A DNA stretch of 64,000 nucleotides from Candidatus Glomeribacter gigasporarum BEG34 (GTDB lineage Bacteria > Pseudomonadota > Gammaproteobacteria > Burkholderiales > Burkholderiaceae). The notes beneath the pieces were generated by a model, which was not told where the DNA came from, made no database searches, and worked only from the letters and a program-made list of their open reading frames with translations. Positions within the stretch are counted from its first letter, which is position 1. Every line of letters starts with the position of its first letter. The translations under genes and the position numbers were made by a program. Below are positions 26,131 to 35,905 of this stretch, piece by piece. Location: positions 1-64,000 of the forward strand of contig NZ_CAFB01000034.1 of the NCBI RefSeq assembly GCF_000227585.1, given 5' to 3'.

Positions 26131-26919
26131 ATGAGGACACTGACCCGAATCCTAGAGCATTTTTCAGTCGATTTACCACTGGCGCGAGCGCGAAGACAGT
26201 ATGGGGATCGATGCGGGCGGAGCAGGTCTCCATCGCAAAGCGATGGAGGCGACCCCGCAGCGATCCCGAATACACGGAGCAGAGAAGCGACACAGGGGAA
26301 ATCACTGAAAAATGCTCTAGGACGCACAGCGTTGACGCTCAGCCTGCTGACTTCACTCACAGGATGTCCGCTGCTGCTGATTGGCGCAGCGGGCGCTGCA
26401 GGCGGCGGCGTGCTGGCGGCCGCAGATCGCCGTACCCTGCCCACCCAAGTAGAAGATCGCAGAATTCAGAGCATAGCCAATGCCCGCTTCATTCGGGCGT
26501 TGCCGGACGAGGCGCATATCAGCACTACGGTATTTAACCGGCGCGTACTGCTCACGGGTGAAGTGCCCGGTGAGACGGAAAAGCAGAAAGCGGAATCCAT
26601 GGTGCGTGAAATCGCCAATGTGGGCGGCATTGTGAACGAATTGGCCATTCGGGGCGCAAGCTCAATCGGGGCGCGCTCAATGGACGCTTATTTAACAACG
26701 CGCGTCAAAGCGGCGCTGGTTGCGGCGAAGCATCTATCCGCGAATAACCTGAAAGTCGTGACCGAGCGCAGTATTGTCTATTTGATGGGGCTGGTGAGCA
26801 TCGATGAAGGCAAGCGCGCGGCAGCGGTTGCCAGCCAGGTGCCGGGCGTGCAGCAAGTGGTGACCGTATATGAATATATTCAGCAAAAACCAGCGCCGGT
26901 TTCAACTGCGCCTGAATAG
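26131..26919 (+). CDS. BON-domain lipoprotein with repeat-derived insert in the signal peptide
   Basis: The ORF has 262 residues. It reads MRTLTRIL, then 55 residues encoded by the palindromic repeat at 26153-26319, then GRTALTLSLLTSLTGC, a lipoprotein signal core and lipobox. Two BON domains follow (IQSIANARFIRAL...TVFNRRVLLTGEVP and MDAYLTTRVKAAL...SIVYLMGLVSIDEGK). OsmY/DolP-like BON proteins bind membranes at the outer envelope. Without the insert the leader would be a normal 24-residue signal. With it, a polar 55-residue stretch precedes the hydrophobic core. The stop TAG belongs to the next repeat at 26917. Confidence 0.85.
   Translation: MRTLTRILEHFSVDLPLARARRQYGDRCGRSRSPSQSDGGDPAAIPNTRSREATQGKSLKNALGRTALTLSLLTSLTGCPLLLIGAAGAAGGGVLAAADRRTLPTQVEDRRIQSIANARFIRALPDEAHISTTVFNRRVLLTGEVPGETEKQKAESMVREIANVGGIVNELAIRGASSIGARSMDAYLTTRVKAALVAAKHLSANNLKVVTERSIVYLMGLVSIDEGKRAAAVASQVPGVQQVVTVYEYIQQKPAPVSTAPE
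26153..26319. repeat. Palindromic repeat, TAGAGCATTTTTCAG type, long form inside a gene (167 bp with both TA)
   Basis: The ends TAGAGCATTTTTCAGTCGATTT and AAATCACTGAAAAATGCTCTA have TA at each border and an inner palindrome CTCCATCGCAAAGCGATGGAG. Net insertion is 165 bp, or 55 codons, and the frame stays open across it. Confidence 0.93.
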
Positions 26920-27020
26920 AGCATTTTTCAGTGAGATTGCCCAAGGAGCGAGCGCGAAGACAGTATGCACAATACGGCGAGCGCGAAGCGACACAGGGCA
27001 AGCCACTGAAAAATGCTCTA
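26917..27020. repeat. Palindromic repeat, TAGAGCATTTTTCAG type, medium form (104 bp)
   Basis: It lies between two convergent genes. Its left end supplies the TAG stop of the BON gene and its right end, read on the minus strand, the TAG stop of the thioredoxin-like gene. The core has GCGAAGACAGTATGCACAAT, related to the core of the ATAGCC repeat type. Confidence 0.9.
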
Positions 27021-27395
27021 AACCAGCATAGGGCGCAAACTGGGCGCTGCATCCCCCTGCATCCTCTCCTCCGCCATAAAATGACGGATGAGTCGCTCAA
27101 GGATGCGCTTTTTGGCAGGCACTACGCCAAAGAAGCGCGTGCGATGCGCGTCTTCAATCAAAATCGTTGGAAAGTTTTCAATTTCCAATGTTTCGATCCG
27201 GTCTGCATGCGTTTCAATATCGATCCACACAAAGCATATTCCCGGATACAAACCGGCAAGCGCATCAAAGGTTGTTCGGTAGGCGCGGCAGGTATCGCAC
27301 CACGCAGCGCATAGACACGCGACCAGAAGCGTATCCGGCGCAGCCAGACGGGCCGCAATTGTACGCGCATCGCTATCAAGATCATAAGCGGGCAT
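27018..27395 (-). CDS. Thioredoxin-like protein with WCDTC site
   Basis: The protein has 125 residues with a thioredoxin fold. The redox site is AAWCDTCRAY (Cys33, Cys36), and the cis-proline region NFPTILIEDA is at about 92-101. No signal peptide is visible, so it is probably cytoplasmic. It lies 14 bases after dprA on the same strand. Its stop codon is in the adjacent repeat. Confidence 0.85.
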   Translation of the reverse strand: MPAYDLDSDARTIAARLAAPDTLLVACLCAAWCDTCRAYRTTFDALAGLYPGICFVWIDIETHADRIETLEIENFPTILIEDAHRTRFFGVVPAKKRILERLIRHFMAEERMQGDAAPSLRPMLV

Positions 27396-27409
27396 GTCAA
27401 ATCAACCTG

Positions 27410-28606
27410 TCACTTTGAAAGGCGGGCAACCCGACTGCCTGGCAACAGGGCAACCCAGCCCTCTATCTCCAGTTCAGACAGCGCGGCCTGCAACACGGGA
27501 CTTTCCAGTCCAGTGCGTATCATGAGCGTTTCCAGAGCGCACGGATCGTAGCCAAGCGCTTCAAGCACGCATTGCTGCGTGGCGGACAGGCGTTGCCTCG
27601 ACCTGTCTGGCGCGCCTTTTTTCATTCCTATTTGTGCCCCCGTTTTAAGCGCTGCGTGCTGCGGCCCATATTTGGGACGAAGCGCCGCAGCCGTAAGCGA
27701 TGCCTGCGCGGGTTGCAGTTCATCCAGCACATCTTGAATAGACTCCACCAGTTTGGCGCCCTCTTTAATGAGTCGATGGCAGCCTTTTGACAACGGAGAA
27801 TGAATCGACCCCGGAAGCGCAAACACTTCACGGCCCGCCTCAGCCGCCAGCCGCGCGGTAATCAGCGAGCCGGACTGCGCCGCCGCTTCAATCACCAGCG
27901 CGCCCTGTGCAAGACCCGCAATCAGGCGGTTGCGCTGCGGAAAGTGCGCAGCGCGCGCGGGCGCGCCAAGCGCCCATTCGGACACGATTGCACCAGACGC
28001 GGCAATCTGTTGCGCAAGCGCATGGTGACGCGCCGGATAGACAAGATCGATGCCCGTGCCCATCACCGCGACGGTGCCCGCACGGCCCTCAAGCGCGCCT
28101 TGATGCGCTGCGCCGTCGATTCCCAGCGCCAGTCCAGACACAATGCACAAGCCCGCATCGGCCAGCGCGCGCGCAAATTGCGCCGCATTCTGAAGCCCCT
28201 GGGGACTTGCATGACGGCTTCCCACTACCGCAAGCGCGGGCATATGGAGTTTCGCCAGGCGGCCGCGTACATACAGCACCGGCGGCGGGTCGGCGATTTC
28301 AAGCAGGGCGCGCGGATATGCAGGGTCGGCGAGCGTCACGAAATGATGGTTGGGTGCAAACGCCCATTCCACCGCGCGCATATGGACTGCATCATGACTG
28401 TGGTCATCGCGCGCATGCAAAACTGCTTGCGCGTGCTGCTCGCCTACTGCATGCGCGAGCGCGGTATAGGATTGCCCGAAAATTTGTTGCGGCAATCCAA
28501 AGGCTGCCAGCAGGCGGCGCACCGTTATCGGCCCAAGGCCCGCAGCGCCTGTTAAACGCAACCAGGCTTTAATTTCATCCTCAGTAAGAGTGAGCCTTTG
28601 CATCAT
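27410..28606 (-). CDS. dprA: DNA-processing protein DprA
   Basis: The protein has 398 residues. An N-terminal helical domain is followed by the Rossmann-like DprA core with [37 protein letters not shown] and [22 protein letters not shown] split over the middle. The C-terminal winged helix is present. DprA loads RecA on incoming single strands in transformation. It shares the window with comEA and comF, two other competence genes. Confidence 0.95.
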   Translation of the reverse strand: MMQRLTLTEDEIKAWLRLTGAAGLGPITVRRLLAAFGLPQQIFGQSYTALAHAVGEQHAQAVLHARDDHSHDAVHMRAVEWAFAPNHHFVTLADPAYPRALLEIADPPPVLYVRGRLAKLHMPALAVVGSRHASPQGLQNAAQFARALADAGLCIVSGLALGIDGAAHQGALEGRAGTVAVMGTGIDLVYPARHHALAQQIAASGAIVSEWALGAPARAAHFPQRNRLIAGLAQGALVIEAAAQSGSLITARLAAEAGREVFALPGSIHSPLSKGCHRLIKEGAKLVESIQDVLDELQPAQASLTAAALRPKYGPQHAALKTGAQIGMKKGAPDRSRQRLSATQQCVLEALGYDPCALETLMIRTGLESPVLQAALSELEIEGWVALLPGSRVARLSK

Positions 28607-28684
28607 GAGGAAGAGAGTCTTCTATCCTTGAATTCTGTATGTTTGTTAAACTCACTACAAGCCGGCTCCCCATTCAGCATACTG

Positions 28685-29188
28685 ATGGCCTTGCTCAATA
28701 TCCTGTGTTATCCCGATCCCCGCCTTCATACCGTCGCGCAGCCGGTGGCCGAAGTGGATGCGCGCATCCGCCAGTTGATACGCGATATGGCCGAGACGAT
28801 GTACGCAGCGCCTGGCATCGGGCTCGCAGCAACGCAAGTGAATGTCCATCAGCGCGTGATGGTGATTGACGTTTCTGACACGCGCGATCAGTTACAAGCA
28901 TTTATCAATCCCGAACTGACTGAAACGAGCGCGCAAACCAAACCCGGCGAAGAAGGTTGCCTATCTGTACCCGGCATTTACGACACCGTCGAACGTTCAG
29001 AGCGGATCCGTCTGCGCGCGCTCAATGAAGAAGGCAAAGCTGTTGAAATCGACGCGAACGGCTTGCTGGCTGTGTGTATCCAGCATGAAGTCGATCATCT
29101 GAACGGCAAAGTATTTGTTGACTATCTCTCTGCGCTCAAGCGGATGCGCATTAAGACAAAAATGAAAAAGCGCGCACACGCGCGTTGA
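28685..29188 (+). CDS. def: Peptide deformylase
   Basis: The protein has 167 residues from ATG 28685 ([20 protein letters not shown]). Motif 1 is GIGLAATQV, motif 2 EGCLSVPG and motif 3 QHEVDHLNG, with the metal ligands Cys, His, His and catalytic Glu. It removes the formyl group from nascent proteins. fmt, which normally follows in Burkholderia, is not adjacent. It is divergent from dprA. Confidence 0.96.
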   Translation: MALLNILCYPDPRLHTVAQPVAEVDARIRQLIRDMAETMYAAPGIGLAATQVNVHQRVMVIDVSDTRDQLQAFINPELTETSAQTKPGEEGCLSVPGIYDTVERSERIRLRALNEEGKAVEIDANGLLAVCIQHEVDHLNGKVFVDYLSALKRMRIKTKMKKRAHAR

Positions 29189-29256
29189 TTTTGAACTAAG
29201 CAGGTGAATTATAGAATGCATTAGAGTACCTCTTATCAAAAAATAAGATTACGCTT

Positions 29257-29291
29257 AATCGATGCGAAACTCCTGAAAATTTTCATCGATT
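29257..29291. promoter_or_regulatory. Inverted repeat just before the LuxR-type gene
   Basis: AATCGATG at 29257-29264 and CATCGATT at 29284-29291 are perfect inverse complements, 19 bases apart. The right arm ends ten bases before the ATG at 29302. It may be an operator for autoregulation or an mRNA hairpin near the ribosome site. Confidence 0.4.
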
Positions 29292-29301
29292 GGGAAACCT
29301 T

Positions 29302-30078
29302 ATGAATACTGCTCAGATTCTGCCTGATCTAAGGCGTATCAGCCTTGACGGGAGTTTGTTATATGATTTTGTCGAGAAATTTCCAGAGTCATCTCATATA
29401 AGAGAAATGCAGACGAAGAAATATTTAATGGTAAATCATCATATGGTGAGTGACTGTGGACTGCAAACCGTTGATGACATCATTGGATATACACAGAACG
29501 ATATCTGGTTTGATAGCACCATTCAGAAGAAGAGGAGTTTGAGTCAAACCACAATATCAAGTTTTAAAAATAGAATAAAGAAGATTGATAAAATTGAGAA
29601 TCAAGTTCTATCGACTAAACATTCTGTAACCGCTCAATGCTTTTTCCTTAACAGTAGAGGACATGTTGGTTTTGAAACAGTCGTTAAGACTGGAATTCAA
29701 AACCACGAAGGTAAAATGATTGCATTCTTGACTATTTGCATTTGCCTGACTCACCAGGTCCCATTAAGTACACTGCTCAAAATTTACCAAGTCTTTTATC
29801 CTCATAAGGAAGCCATCCAAAAATTCTTGAGTCATTTCAATATAGAAAGTTATTTTGATCCTCATGCGCCTCTCACTCAAAAAGAAATAGAAGTGCTCAT
29901 TGCGATGCGCGAGAATTCCAGATGTAAAGTGATCGCCAATAAATTTGGATGTAGTGTACCAACAGCCAGCAGTCACATCAGTAATATTCATGGAAAATTA
30001 ACGTCGGGCACCTTACACGACGTGCTGCACAAATTGTCCGCGCTACCTGAAGATGAACAAATCATGTATGCAGTTTAA
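29302..30078 (+). CDS. LuxR-type transcription regulator with PAS-like sensor
   Basis: The protein has 258 residues from ATG 29302. The N-terminal two-thirds resembles a PAS sensor (YLMVNHHMVSDCGL, then DDIIGYTQNDIWF). The C-terminus is a LuxR/GerE helix-turn-helix (LTQKEIEVLIAMRENSRCKV, then ANKFGCSVPTASSHISNI). No LuxI-like gene or acyl-homoserine-lactone domain is visible. The gene is clearly richer in A+T and in Lys/Asn/Ile codons than its neighbours, which suggests acquisition. Its end overlaps the peptide-binding protein gene. Confidence 0.8.
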   Translation: MNTAQILPDLRRISLDGSLLYDFVEKFPESSHIREMQTKKYLMVNHHMVSDCGLQTVDDIIGYTQNDIWFDSTIQKKRSLSQTTISSFKNRIKKIDKIENQVLSTKHSVTAQCFFLNSRGHVGFETVVKTGIQNHEGKMIAFLTICICLTHQVPLSTLLKIYQVFYPHKEAIQKFLSHFNIESYFDPHAPLTQKEIEVLIAMRENSRCKVIANKFGCSVPTASSHISNIHGKLTSGTLHDVLHKLSALPEDEQIMYAV

Positions 30079-31684
30079 AAACAACCTGATCCTAATAGGG
30101 CTGGTTTTTATCATGAGTATATTCATGAATATGTCAGACAGTATCGCTGCAATACCGGATAAAACACTCACATATTGTTTTGAGGTCAGCCCAACCGGGT
30201 TCGATGCGAACCAATCCGAAACCATCCCAGCACACACAGCAAGCGCAGCCTCTCTTTATAATCGCCTGATCGAATTCGGGCGCGGCGGGACGAAACTTGA
30301 ACCGGGTCTTGCTGAAAGCTGGGACATTTCAAAGGACGGAAAAGTCTACACATTCCATCTACGGCGCGGCGTGCAATTTCACAGTACGCCCTGGTTCAAG
30401 CCAACGCGTGAATTCAACGCGGAGGATGTGCTCTTTACTTTTGAGCGGATGCGCAATCCGAATATGCCGTTCCGTAAAGCGTACCCGACGGAATTTACAG
30501 ATTTTCATAGCGCCGGCCTTGACAAGATCATTTCTAAAATTGAGGCGCTGAATCCTTATACAGTGCGGTTCGTATTACACAAAGCGCTTGCGCCTTTTTG
30601 GTTGAATCTGGCAGCGCCCACTTCATCCATTCTCTCCGCCGAATACGCTGCGAAATTGCTGAAGGAGGGCCATCCCTCTGAGATCAGTTGGAAACCGATT
30701 GGCACTGGCCCGTTTATTTTTCAGGAATACATAAAGGATGCAACGATTCGATTCAAAGGCAATCCTGAGTACTGGAAACCCAACGATGTGCAATTATCCA
30801 GGCTGATCTTCGATATCACGCCCGATGCCGCCGTGCGCATGCAGAAACTGAGAGCGAACGAGTGTCAAGTGGTCACGAGTCCGCGTTTAACGGATATTCC
30901 CGCGTTTGAACGCGATCCCAATTTTCAGGTACTCAATCAGCCAGGCTTCAATGTGAGCTTTCTGGCTTATAACACCACTCATAAACCTTTGGATGATGTG
31001 CGGATACGCCGCGCACTGGACATGGCCATCGACAAACAAGCCATCATTGATCAAGTTTATGAAGGACGTGCGCAAATCGCCATTGCGCCGATGTCGCCGT
31101 TGCAATGGTCTTACGATAAAACTCTGAAAGATACGCCACGCGATCTGAAACAGGCAAAAGCGCTGTTAGAACAAGCCGGCTATCCAAACGGTTTTGAAAT
31201 CGCTTTATGGACGCCACCTCAGCGATCTTACAATCCGAATCCACAGTTGATGGCTGCAATGATTCAATCGGATTGGAAGAAAATTGGCATCAAAACGAAA
31301 ATTGTGACATACGAATGGGCTGAATATATTAAACGGGCCAATCATGGCGAACACGACGCCTTGATCCTCGGCATCGTGAGCTCCATTCCTGAACCTGATC
31401 TTTGGCTTGGAGGTCGAGCTTTTGGCACAACAACGCGCAATGACTACAGTTTCTCAAGATGGAGCAGTGTGTTGTTCGACGATTTGATTGATCGCGCGAC
31501 TCAAACACTGGATATTGCTGAGCGCACCCGGCTCTATACGCAAGCGCAAAAAATATTTAAACAAGAACAGCCGGTTACTCCTATCGCTTATGCGACGGAC
31601 GATGCAGTGGTCAATAAACGTGTGACGGGTTTCAAAATCAATCCACTCGGCCCGACGGTTTTTTCTGGGGTCGGCCTGAAATAA
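30053..31684 (+). CDS. Peptide ABC transporter substrate-binding protein (SBP_bac_5, DppA-like)
   Basis: The protein has 543 residues from ATG 30053, or 538 from ATG 30068. A signal peptide ends near DSIAAIP. The family-5 solute-binding pattern is clear: LTYCFEVSPTGFDANQSET, LAESWDISKDGKVYTFHLR, and WKPIGTGPFIFQEY. DppA proteins deliver dipeptides to a permease and can also serve as chemoreceptor ligand carriers. No permease or ATPase gene is adjacent. Expression is probably linked to the LuxR-type gene it overlaps. Confidence 0.92.
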   Translation: MNKSCMQFKNNLILIGLVFIMSIFMNMSDSIAAIPDKTLTYCFEVSPTGFDANQSETIPAHTASAASLYNRLIEFGRGGTKLEPGLAESWDISKDGKVYTFHLRRGVQFHSTPWFKPTREFNAEDVLFTFERMRNPNMPFRKAYPTEFTDFHSAGLDKIISKIEALNPYTVRFVLHKALAPFWLNLAAPTSSILSAEYAAKLLKEGHPSEISWKPIGTGPFIFQEYIKDATIRFKGNPEYWKPNDVQLSRLIFDITPDAAVRMQKLRANECQVVTSPRLTDIPAFERDPNFQVLNQPGFNVSFLAYNTTHKPLDDVRIRRALDMAIDKQAIIDQVYEGRAQIAIAPMSPLQWSYDKTLKDTPRDLKQAKALLEQAGYPNGFEIALWTPPQRSYNPNPQLMAAMIQSDWKKIGIKTKIVTYEWAEYIKRANHGEHDALILGIVSSIPEPDLWLGGRAFGTTTRNDYSFSRWSSVLFDDLIDRATQTLDIAERTRLYTQAQKIFKQEQPVTPIAYATDDAVVNKRVTGFKINPLGPTVFSGVGLK

Positions 31685-31705
31685 TGATTGGAAAAAACAC
31701 ATCCA

Positions 31706-32938
31706 TCAGAAAAGAGAGGCGCACGGCTGCGGATCGGTGATGCCCACTTCGGTACACCCTTGCGCCAGATGGACCCTAACCCGTTTTCCAGAGCTTAGCG
31801 CCGCTGGCGTGCGCAGCGCGCATTTGCTATACGGATCGAGCAATACAGCGTAGCCGCGCGCCAGCGTTTGCTGTGGACTGAGCGCTGTGCAACGGGCAGC
31901 GTATTCGCGTATCTGCGCGCAGCGTCCGGCTTGCTGGCGCTTCAATGCCGCTGAAAAACGCAGTGCCTGTTGCCTTAAATCACTGCGCTGCTGCGCCAGC
32001 CGTTCAACTGGACTGATCAGACGGCGCGCGAGCCAGTCGAGTTGTTGCGCGCGGCGCTCATGCAGGCGTTGCTGCACCCGCCTCTGACGCATATGTAAAT
32101 CAGAGAGTGCACGCAACAGTTGCGCCCGCGGAGCGCTCACCTGCTCCGCCGCACCCGTTGGCGTTGGCGCGCGCACATCGGCGGCAAAATCAACGAGCGT
32201 AAAATCCGTTTGATGCCCAACACCGCTGATCACCGGCAGCGCGCTCGCCGCAATCGCCCGAACCAGCGCTTCCTCATTAAATGCCCACAGATCTTCCAGA
32301 GAGCCGCCGCCACGGCACACAATCAATACATCGACTTCAGCGCGCCGGTTTGCACACTCGACCATCGCCGCCAGTTGCGCCGCGCTGCCGGCGCCCTGCA
32401 CCGGCGCGGGATACACAATGACCGGCAAATGCGGCGCGCGGCGGGCCAGCGTCGTCAACACATCGCACAATGCCGCCGCCGCCAGCGAAGTCACCACGCC
32501 AATCGCGCGCGGATAGACAGGCAACGCGCGTTTTTTGGCCACATCAAACAGTCCTTCATTCTCAAGACGCTGCTTTAGCGCCATAAAAGCCTCGTAGAGC
32601 CGCCCCGCGCCCGTGCGCCGCAACTGTTCAGCATTGAGTTGACATTCACCGCGCGGCTCGTACATTGTGACCCGACCACAGACTTCAATATGGTCGCCTT
32701 CGCGCGGCATAAACGCGACTTTTTGGGCGCGCATCCGGAACATCACGCAGCGCAATTGCGCCGCCTCATCTTTTAATGAGAAATACCAATGACCGCTCGC
32801 TGCGCGGGCGAAATTCGAAATTTCGCCGCTGACCCAAACGCGCGGAAAAAGCTCTTCAAGATGCGCATTGATCGCGCGCGTGAGCGCCGAGACGGAAACA
32901 ACAGTGTTGTCGTTCCACAGTCTGATATCAGGACTCAT
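31706..32938 (-). CDS. xseA: Exodeoxyribonuclease VII large subunit
   Basis: The protein has 410 residues. It has an N-terminal OB fold ([20 protein letters not shown]), the catalytic domain with [15 protein letters not shown] and [20 protein letters not shown], and [20 protein letters not shown] split near the middle. A long coiled coil and a C-terminal ARGYAVL segment complete it. With XseB it degrades single-stranded DNA. Its start overlaps the lipA stop (ATGA), an unusual pairing. Confidence 0.95.
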   Translation of the reverse strand: MSPDIRLWNDNTVVSVSALTRAINAHLEELFPRVWVSGEISNFARAASGHWYFSLKDEAAQLRCVMFRMRAQKVAFMPREGDHIEVCGRVTMYEPRGECQLNAEQLRRTGAGRLYEAFMALKQRLENEGLFDVAKKRALPVYPRAIGVVTSLAAAALCDVLTTLARRAPHLPVIVYPAPVQGAGSAAQLAAMVECANRRAEVDVLIVCRGGGSLEDLWAFNEEALVRAIAASALPVISGVGHQTDFTLVDFAADVRAPTPTGAAEQVSAPRAQLLRALSDLHMRQRRVQQRLHERRAQQLDWLARRLISPVERLAQQRSDLRQQALRFSAALKRQQAGRCAQIREYAARCTALSPQQTLARGYAVLLDPYSKCALRTPAALSSGKRVRVHLAQGCTEVGITDPQPCASLF

Positions 32939-33924
32939 TGAATGCCTGCGCAGTGCGCCTGTGCATCCGCGTGATAACTCGAACGCACCATCGCGCCCAC
33001 CGCCGCGTGCGTAAAGCCCATCCTGTACGCCGCGTCTTCATACGTCTTGAATTGATCGGGATGAATATAGGCGCGCACGGGTAAATGGTGCGCCGAGGGT
33101 TGCAGATACTGGCCAATGGTCAGCATATCGACATGGTGGTCGCGCAGATCACTCATTACGTCCAGAATCTCATGCGCTTCTTCGCCCAGCCCAACCATCA
33201 GGCCGGATTTGGTCGGGATCTCAGGATGCGCGTCCTTAAAGGCTTTGAGCAGGTTGAGCGAATGCAGATAATGAGCGCCTGGACGGGCCGCTTTATACAA
33301 ACGCGGGACCGTTTCAAGATTGTGGTTCATCACATCGGGGGGCGCGGCGTTCAAAATCGACAGCGCGCGATCTAAACGGCCACGGAAATCCGGCGTCAGA
33401 ATTTCGATTTTGGTGGAGGGCGATAATGCCCTCACCCGCTCAATGCACGCCACAAAATGCGCCGCGCCGCCGTCGAGCAAATCATCCCGGTCAACGCTTG
33501 TAATCACCACATATTCAAGCTTGAGCGCCGCAATCGTTCTGGCCAGGTTGTCCGGCTCATTGGCATCGAGCGGATCGGGACGCCCGTGTCCAACATCGCA
33601 GAACGGGCAGCGCCGCGTGCATTTATCTCCCATGATCATAAAAGTCGCGGTGCCTTTGCCAAAGCATTCGCCGATATTCGGGCAACTGGCTTCTTCACAC
33701 ACCGTATGCAGTTGGTGTTCGCGCAGGATCCGTTTGATTTCGTAAAAGCGCGAATGACCGCTCGCCGCCTTGACACGTATCCAGTCTGGCTTCTTCAGCG
33801 TTTCCGCAGGAATGATTTTGATTGGAATGCGCGCTGTCTTCTCCTGCGCTTTCTGTTTGATGCGCGCATCGTAAGCGGCGGCGTGATGCGACTGGAGCGT
33901 CGAAGCAGTGATCTGGGTATTCAT
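32935..33924 (-). CDS. lipA: Lipoyl synthase
   Basis: The protein has 329 residues from ATG 33924 ([18 protein letters not shown]). The auxiliary cluster motif is [12 protein letters not shown], the radical-SAM motif [10 protein letters not shown], and the C-terminal block is [13 protein letters not shown] with the conserved RSSY serine. It inserts sulfur into octanoyl groups on lipoyl domains. It follows lipB by two bases. Confidence 0.97.
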   Translation of the reverse strand: MNTQITASTLQSHHAAAYDARIKQKAQEKTARIPIKIIPAETLKKPDWIRVKAASGHSRFYEIKRILREHQLHTVCEEASCPNIGECFGKGTATFMIMGDKCTRRCPFCDVGHGRPDPLDANEPDNLARTIAALKLEYVVITSVDRDDLLDGGAAHFVACIERVRALSPSTKIEILTPDFRGRLDRALSILNAAPPDVMNHNLETVPRLYKAARPGAHYLHSLNLLKAFKDAHPEIPTKSGLMVGLGEEAHEILDVMSDLRDHHVDMLTIGQYLQPSAHHLPVRAYIHPDQFKTYEDAAYRMGFTHAAVGAMVRSSYHADAQAHCAGIQ

Positions 33925-33925
33925 T

Positions 33926-34561
33926 TCACGTTGGTAAATTTTCGTTGAGCCGCGCAGCCAGCAGCGAGGCCGCCTCACTCCAGTCAGCCAATACGCCGAG
34001 GCTGGCCATATCCACTGTCCGCAACCCCGCATCACCGCATGGATGAATGGAATCGAACGGCCTTAAATCCATATTCACGTTCAGGCTGACGCCGTGATAA
34101 CAACATCCGCGCCGGATTTTAAGCCCAAGCGCGGCGATTTTCGCGCCGTGATACCCGCGGCCAGACAGCGTATCATCGATATACAAACCTGGCGCGCCCG
34201 GCTTACGGCAAACGCTTAAATTATATGCGGCCAGTGTTTCAATAACCGCCTGCTCGATGCGTCTGACCAGCTCGCGCGCCATCAACCGGCGGCGGCGCAG
34301 GTCAAGCAGCAGATAGGCAATCACTTGACCCGGCCCATGAAAGGTGATTTGACCGCCGCGATCTGTCCGTATGAGGTCAATCCCCGTGTTCTTGTCCAGC
34401 AAATGCGCGGGGTCGCCCGCCTGGCCCAGCGTATACACAGGCGGATGTTCGAGCAGCCAGAGCTGATCGGGCGTATGGGAATCGCGCGCATCGGTAAACG
34501 CGCGCATCGCATCAAAACTTGTTGGGTATGGTTCAATTCCTCGCCAGCGGATGTGAATCAA
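33926..34561 (-). CDS. lipB: Octanoyl-ACP:protein octanoyltransferase
   Basis: The protein has 211 residues. Family motifs are [34 protein letters not shown] and [20 protein letters not shown] with the catalytic lysine and cysteine region. It transfers octanoate from ACP to lipoyl domains, the substrate for LipA. The two genes are co-directional and nearly touching. Confidence 0.96.
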   Translation of the reverse strand: MIHIRWRGIEPYPTSFDAMRAFTDARDSHTPDQLWLLEHPPVYTLGQAGDPAHLLDKNTGIDLIRTDRGGQITFHGPGQVIAYLLLDLRRRRLMARELVRRIEQAVIETLAAYNLSVCRKPGAPGLYIDDTLSGRGYHGAKIAALGLKIRRGCCYHGVSLNVNMDLRPFDSIHPCGDAGLRTVDMASLGVLADWSEAASLLAARLNENLPT

Positions 34562-34609
34562 CGCGGTACTCCTGAGAATCTTGATTGATGAGGCTCAATA
34601 TCTAATGCA

Positions 34610-35761
34610 ATGGAAATCTATACGGTTGGCGGCGCGGTGCGGGATGAATGTCTGGGCATCCCCGTTAAGGATCGGGATTATGTGGTCGTAGGCGCTACGC
34701 CTGAGCAGATGATGGCGCGCGGTTACCGGCCGGTTGGACGCGACTTTCCCGTATTTTTGCATCCCCAGACTCAGGAAGAATATGCGCTCGCGCGCACCGA
34801 GCGCAAAACAGCGCGCGGTTACCGCGGTTTTCAGTTTTATTGCGCGCCCGATGTCACGCTTGAACAGGATCTGGCGCGGCGCGATTTGACGATCAACGCA
34901 ATGGCGCGCGCGGTGGACGCCAATGGCGCGCCAGCCGGGCCGGTGATTGATCCGTTCAATGGCCGCGCCGATCTGGAAAAGCGCGTCTTGCGGCATATCA
35001 GCGATGCGTTCGCCGAAGACCCGGTGCGCATTTTGCGGCTGGCGCGCTTTGCGGCGCGCCTGAGCGCTTTCACCGTTGCGGATGAAACCATCGCGCTGAT
35101 GCGCGCGATGGCGGCCAATGGCGAAGTCGATGCGCTCGTCGCCGAGCGCGTCTGGCAGGAAATCGCGCGCGGACTGATGGAAAAAAAGCCGTCGCGCATG
35201 TTTGCCGTATTGCGGCAATGCGGCGCTGCTTCGCGGCTGCTGCCGGAAATCGACCGACTCTACGGCATGTCGCAGAATGCCCAGCACCTTCTAGATCTAG
35301 AAAGCGGCGCCGGCATTCACGTGATGATGGCGCTCGACCATGCCGCCGCGCGCGGCTATGGATTGACAACGCGCTATGCGGTTGTAATGCGCGATGCAGG
35401 GCACCGTCGTTTGAAAGCGCCAAAGGCATGCCGCGAACTGGCGGCCCTGGTCGCGCGCGAACACGCGCATATCCATCGAGCGCTTGAGCTGGATGCGGAT
35501 GCGCTGGTGCGATTGCTGGAACGATGCGATGCGATACGCAAACCTGAACGTTTTGCTGAAGTTTTGCAGGCGTGCGAGGCGGATTTTTGCGGGCGCGCGG
35601 GTTTTGAGAAAGCGCCTTATCCGCAGGCGGAACATCTGCGTCAGAGATTAAGCGCCGCACGCAGCGTGGACGCGGCAAAAATCGCCGCAATGTATCCCAA
35701 TGCGCCTGCCGCCATCAAGGCGGCGGTGCATCAGGCGCGCGTTGCGGCAGTCCAATCTTAG
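34610..35761 (+). CDS. cca: CCA-adding tRNA nucleotidyltransferase with degenerate HD domain
   Basis: The protein has 383 residues. The nucleotidyltransferase head is intact: VGGAVRDECLGIPVKDRDYV with the DxD metal pair, LARRDLTINAMA and DPFNGRADLEKRVLRHI. In Burkholderia proteins the following HD domain has THDLGK and RHIGHE. Here that region reads YAVVMRDAGHRRLKAPKAC, which is shortened by roughly 20-30 residues and lacks the HD pair. CCA addition should remain, but the phosphohydrolase activity is probably lost. The stop TAG is part of the adjoining repeat. Confidence 0.92.
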   Translation: MEIYTVGGAVRDECLGIPVKDRDYVVVGATPEQMMARGYRPVGRDFPVFLHPQTQEEYALARTERKTARGYRGFQFYCAPDVTLEQDLARRDLTINAMARAVDANGAPAGPVIDPFNGRADLEKRVLRHISDAFAEDPVRILRLARFAARLSAFTVADETIALMRAMAANGEVDALVAERVWQEIARGLMEKKPSRMFAVLRQCGAASRLLPEIDRLYGMSQNAQHLLDLESGAGIHVMMALDHAAARGYGLTTRYAVVMRDAGHRRLKAPKACRELAALVAREHAHIHRALELDADALVRLLERCDAIRKPERFAEVLQACEADFCGRAGFEKAPYPQAEHLRQRLSAARSVDAAKIAAMYPNAPAAIKAAVHQARVAAVQS

Positions 35762-35905
35762 AACCTGTCCACAAATCTACTGCGCGAGTGCTATGCTGCG
35801 TCGGGCGGTGCTCGGAATGCTCACATATTTCATATATGCTCCGCTTCCTGCGCTCCGTCCTCCTTGCCTAGCGCTCGCTCGCTACGATTTGTGGACAGGT
35901 TCTTA
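35759..35905. repeat. Palindromic repeat, AGAACCTGTCCACAAATC type (147 bp)
   Basis: The ends AGAACCTGTCCACAAATC and GATTTGTGGACAGGTTCT enclose a core of about 60 bases (CGGGCGGTGCTCGGAATGC onward) almost identical to that at 15480-15541. The left border gives the TAG of cca and the right border the TAA of the convergent methyltransferase gene. Confidence 0.9.

Noticed and set aside
27800-28572. Two plus-strand ORFs (251 and 221 residues) opposite dprA
   Set aside because: DprA motifs are continuous on the minus strand. These ORFs lack any family signal.
32935-34035. 37-residue N-terminal extension of lipA
   Set aside because: It overlaps the end of lipB and is Trp/Arg-rich. The family-like start is ATG 33924, two bases after the lipB stop.
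34595-35690. Two minus-strand ORFs (230 and 206 residues) opposite cca
   Set aside because: The sense strand encodes a recognisable Cca protein. The antisense frames are low-information and Arg-rich.
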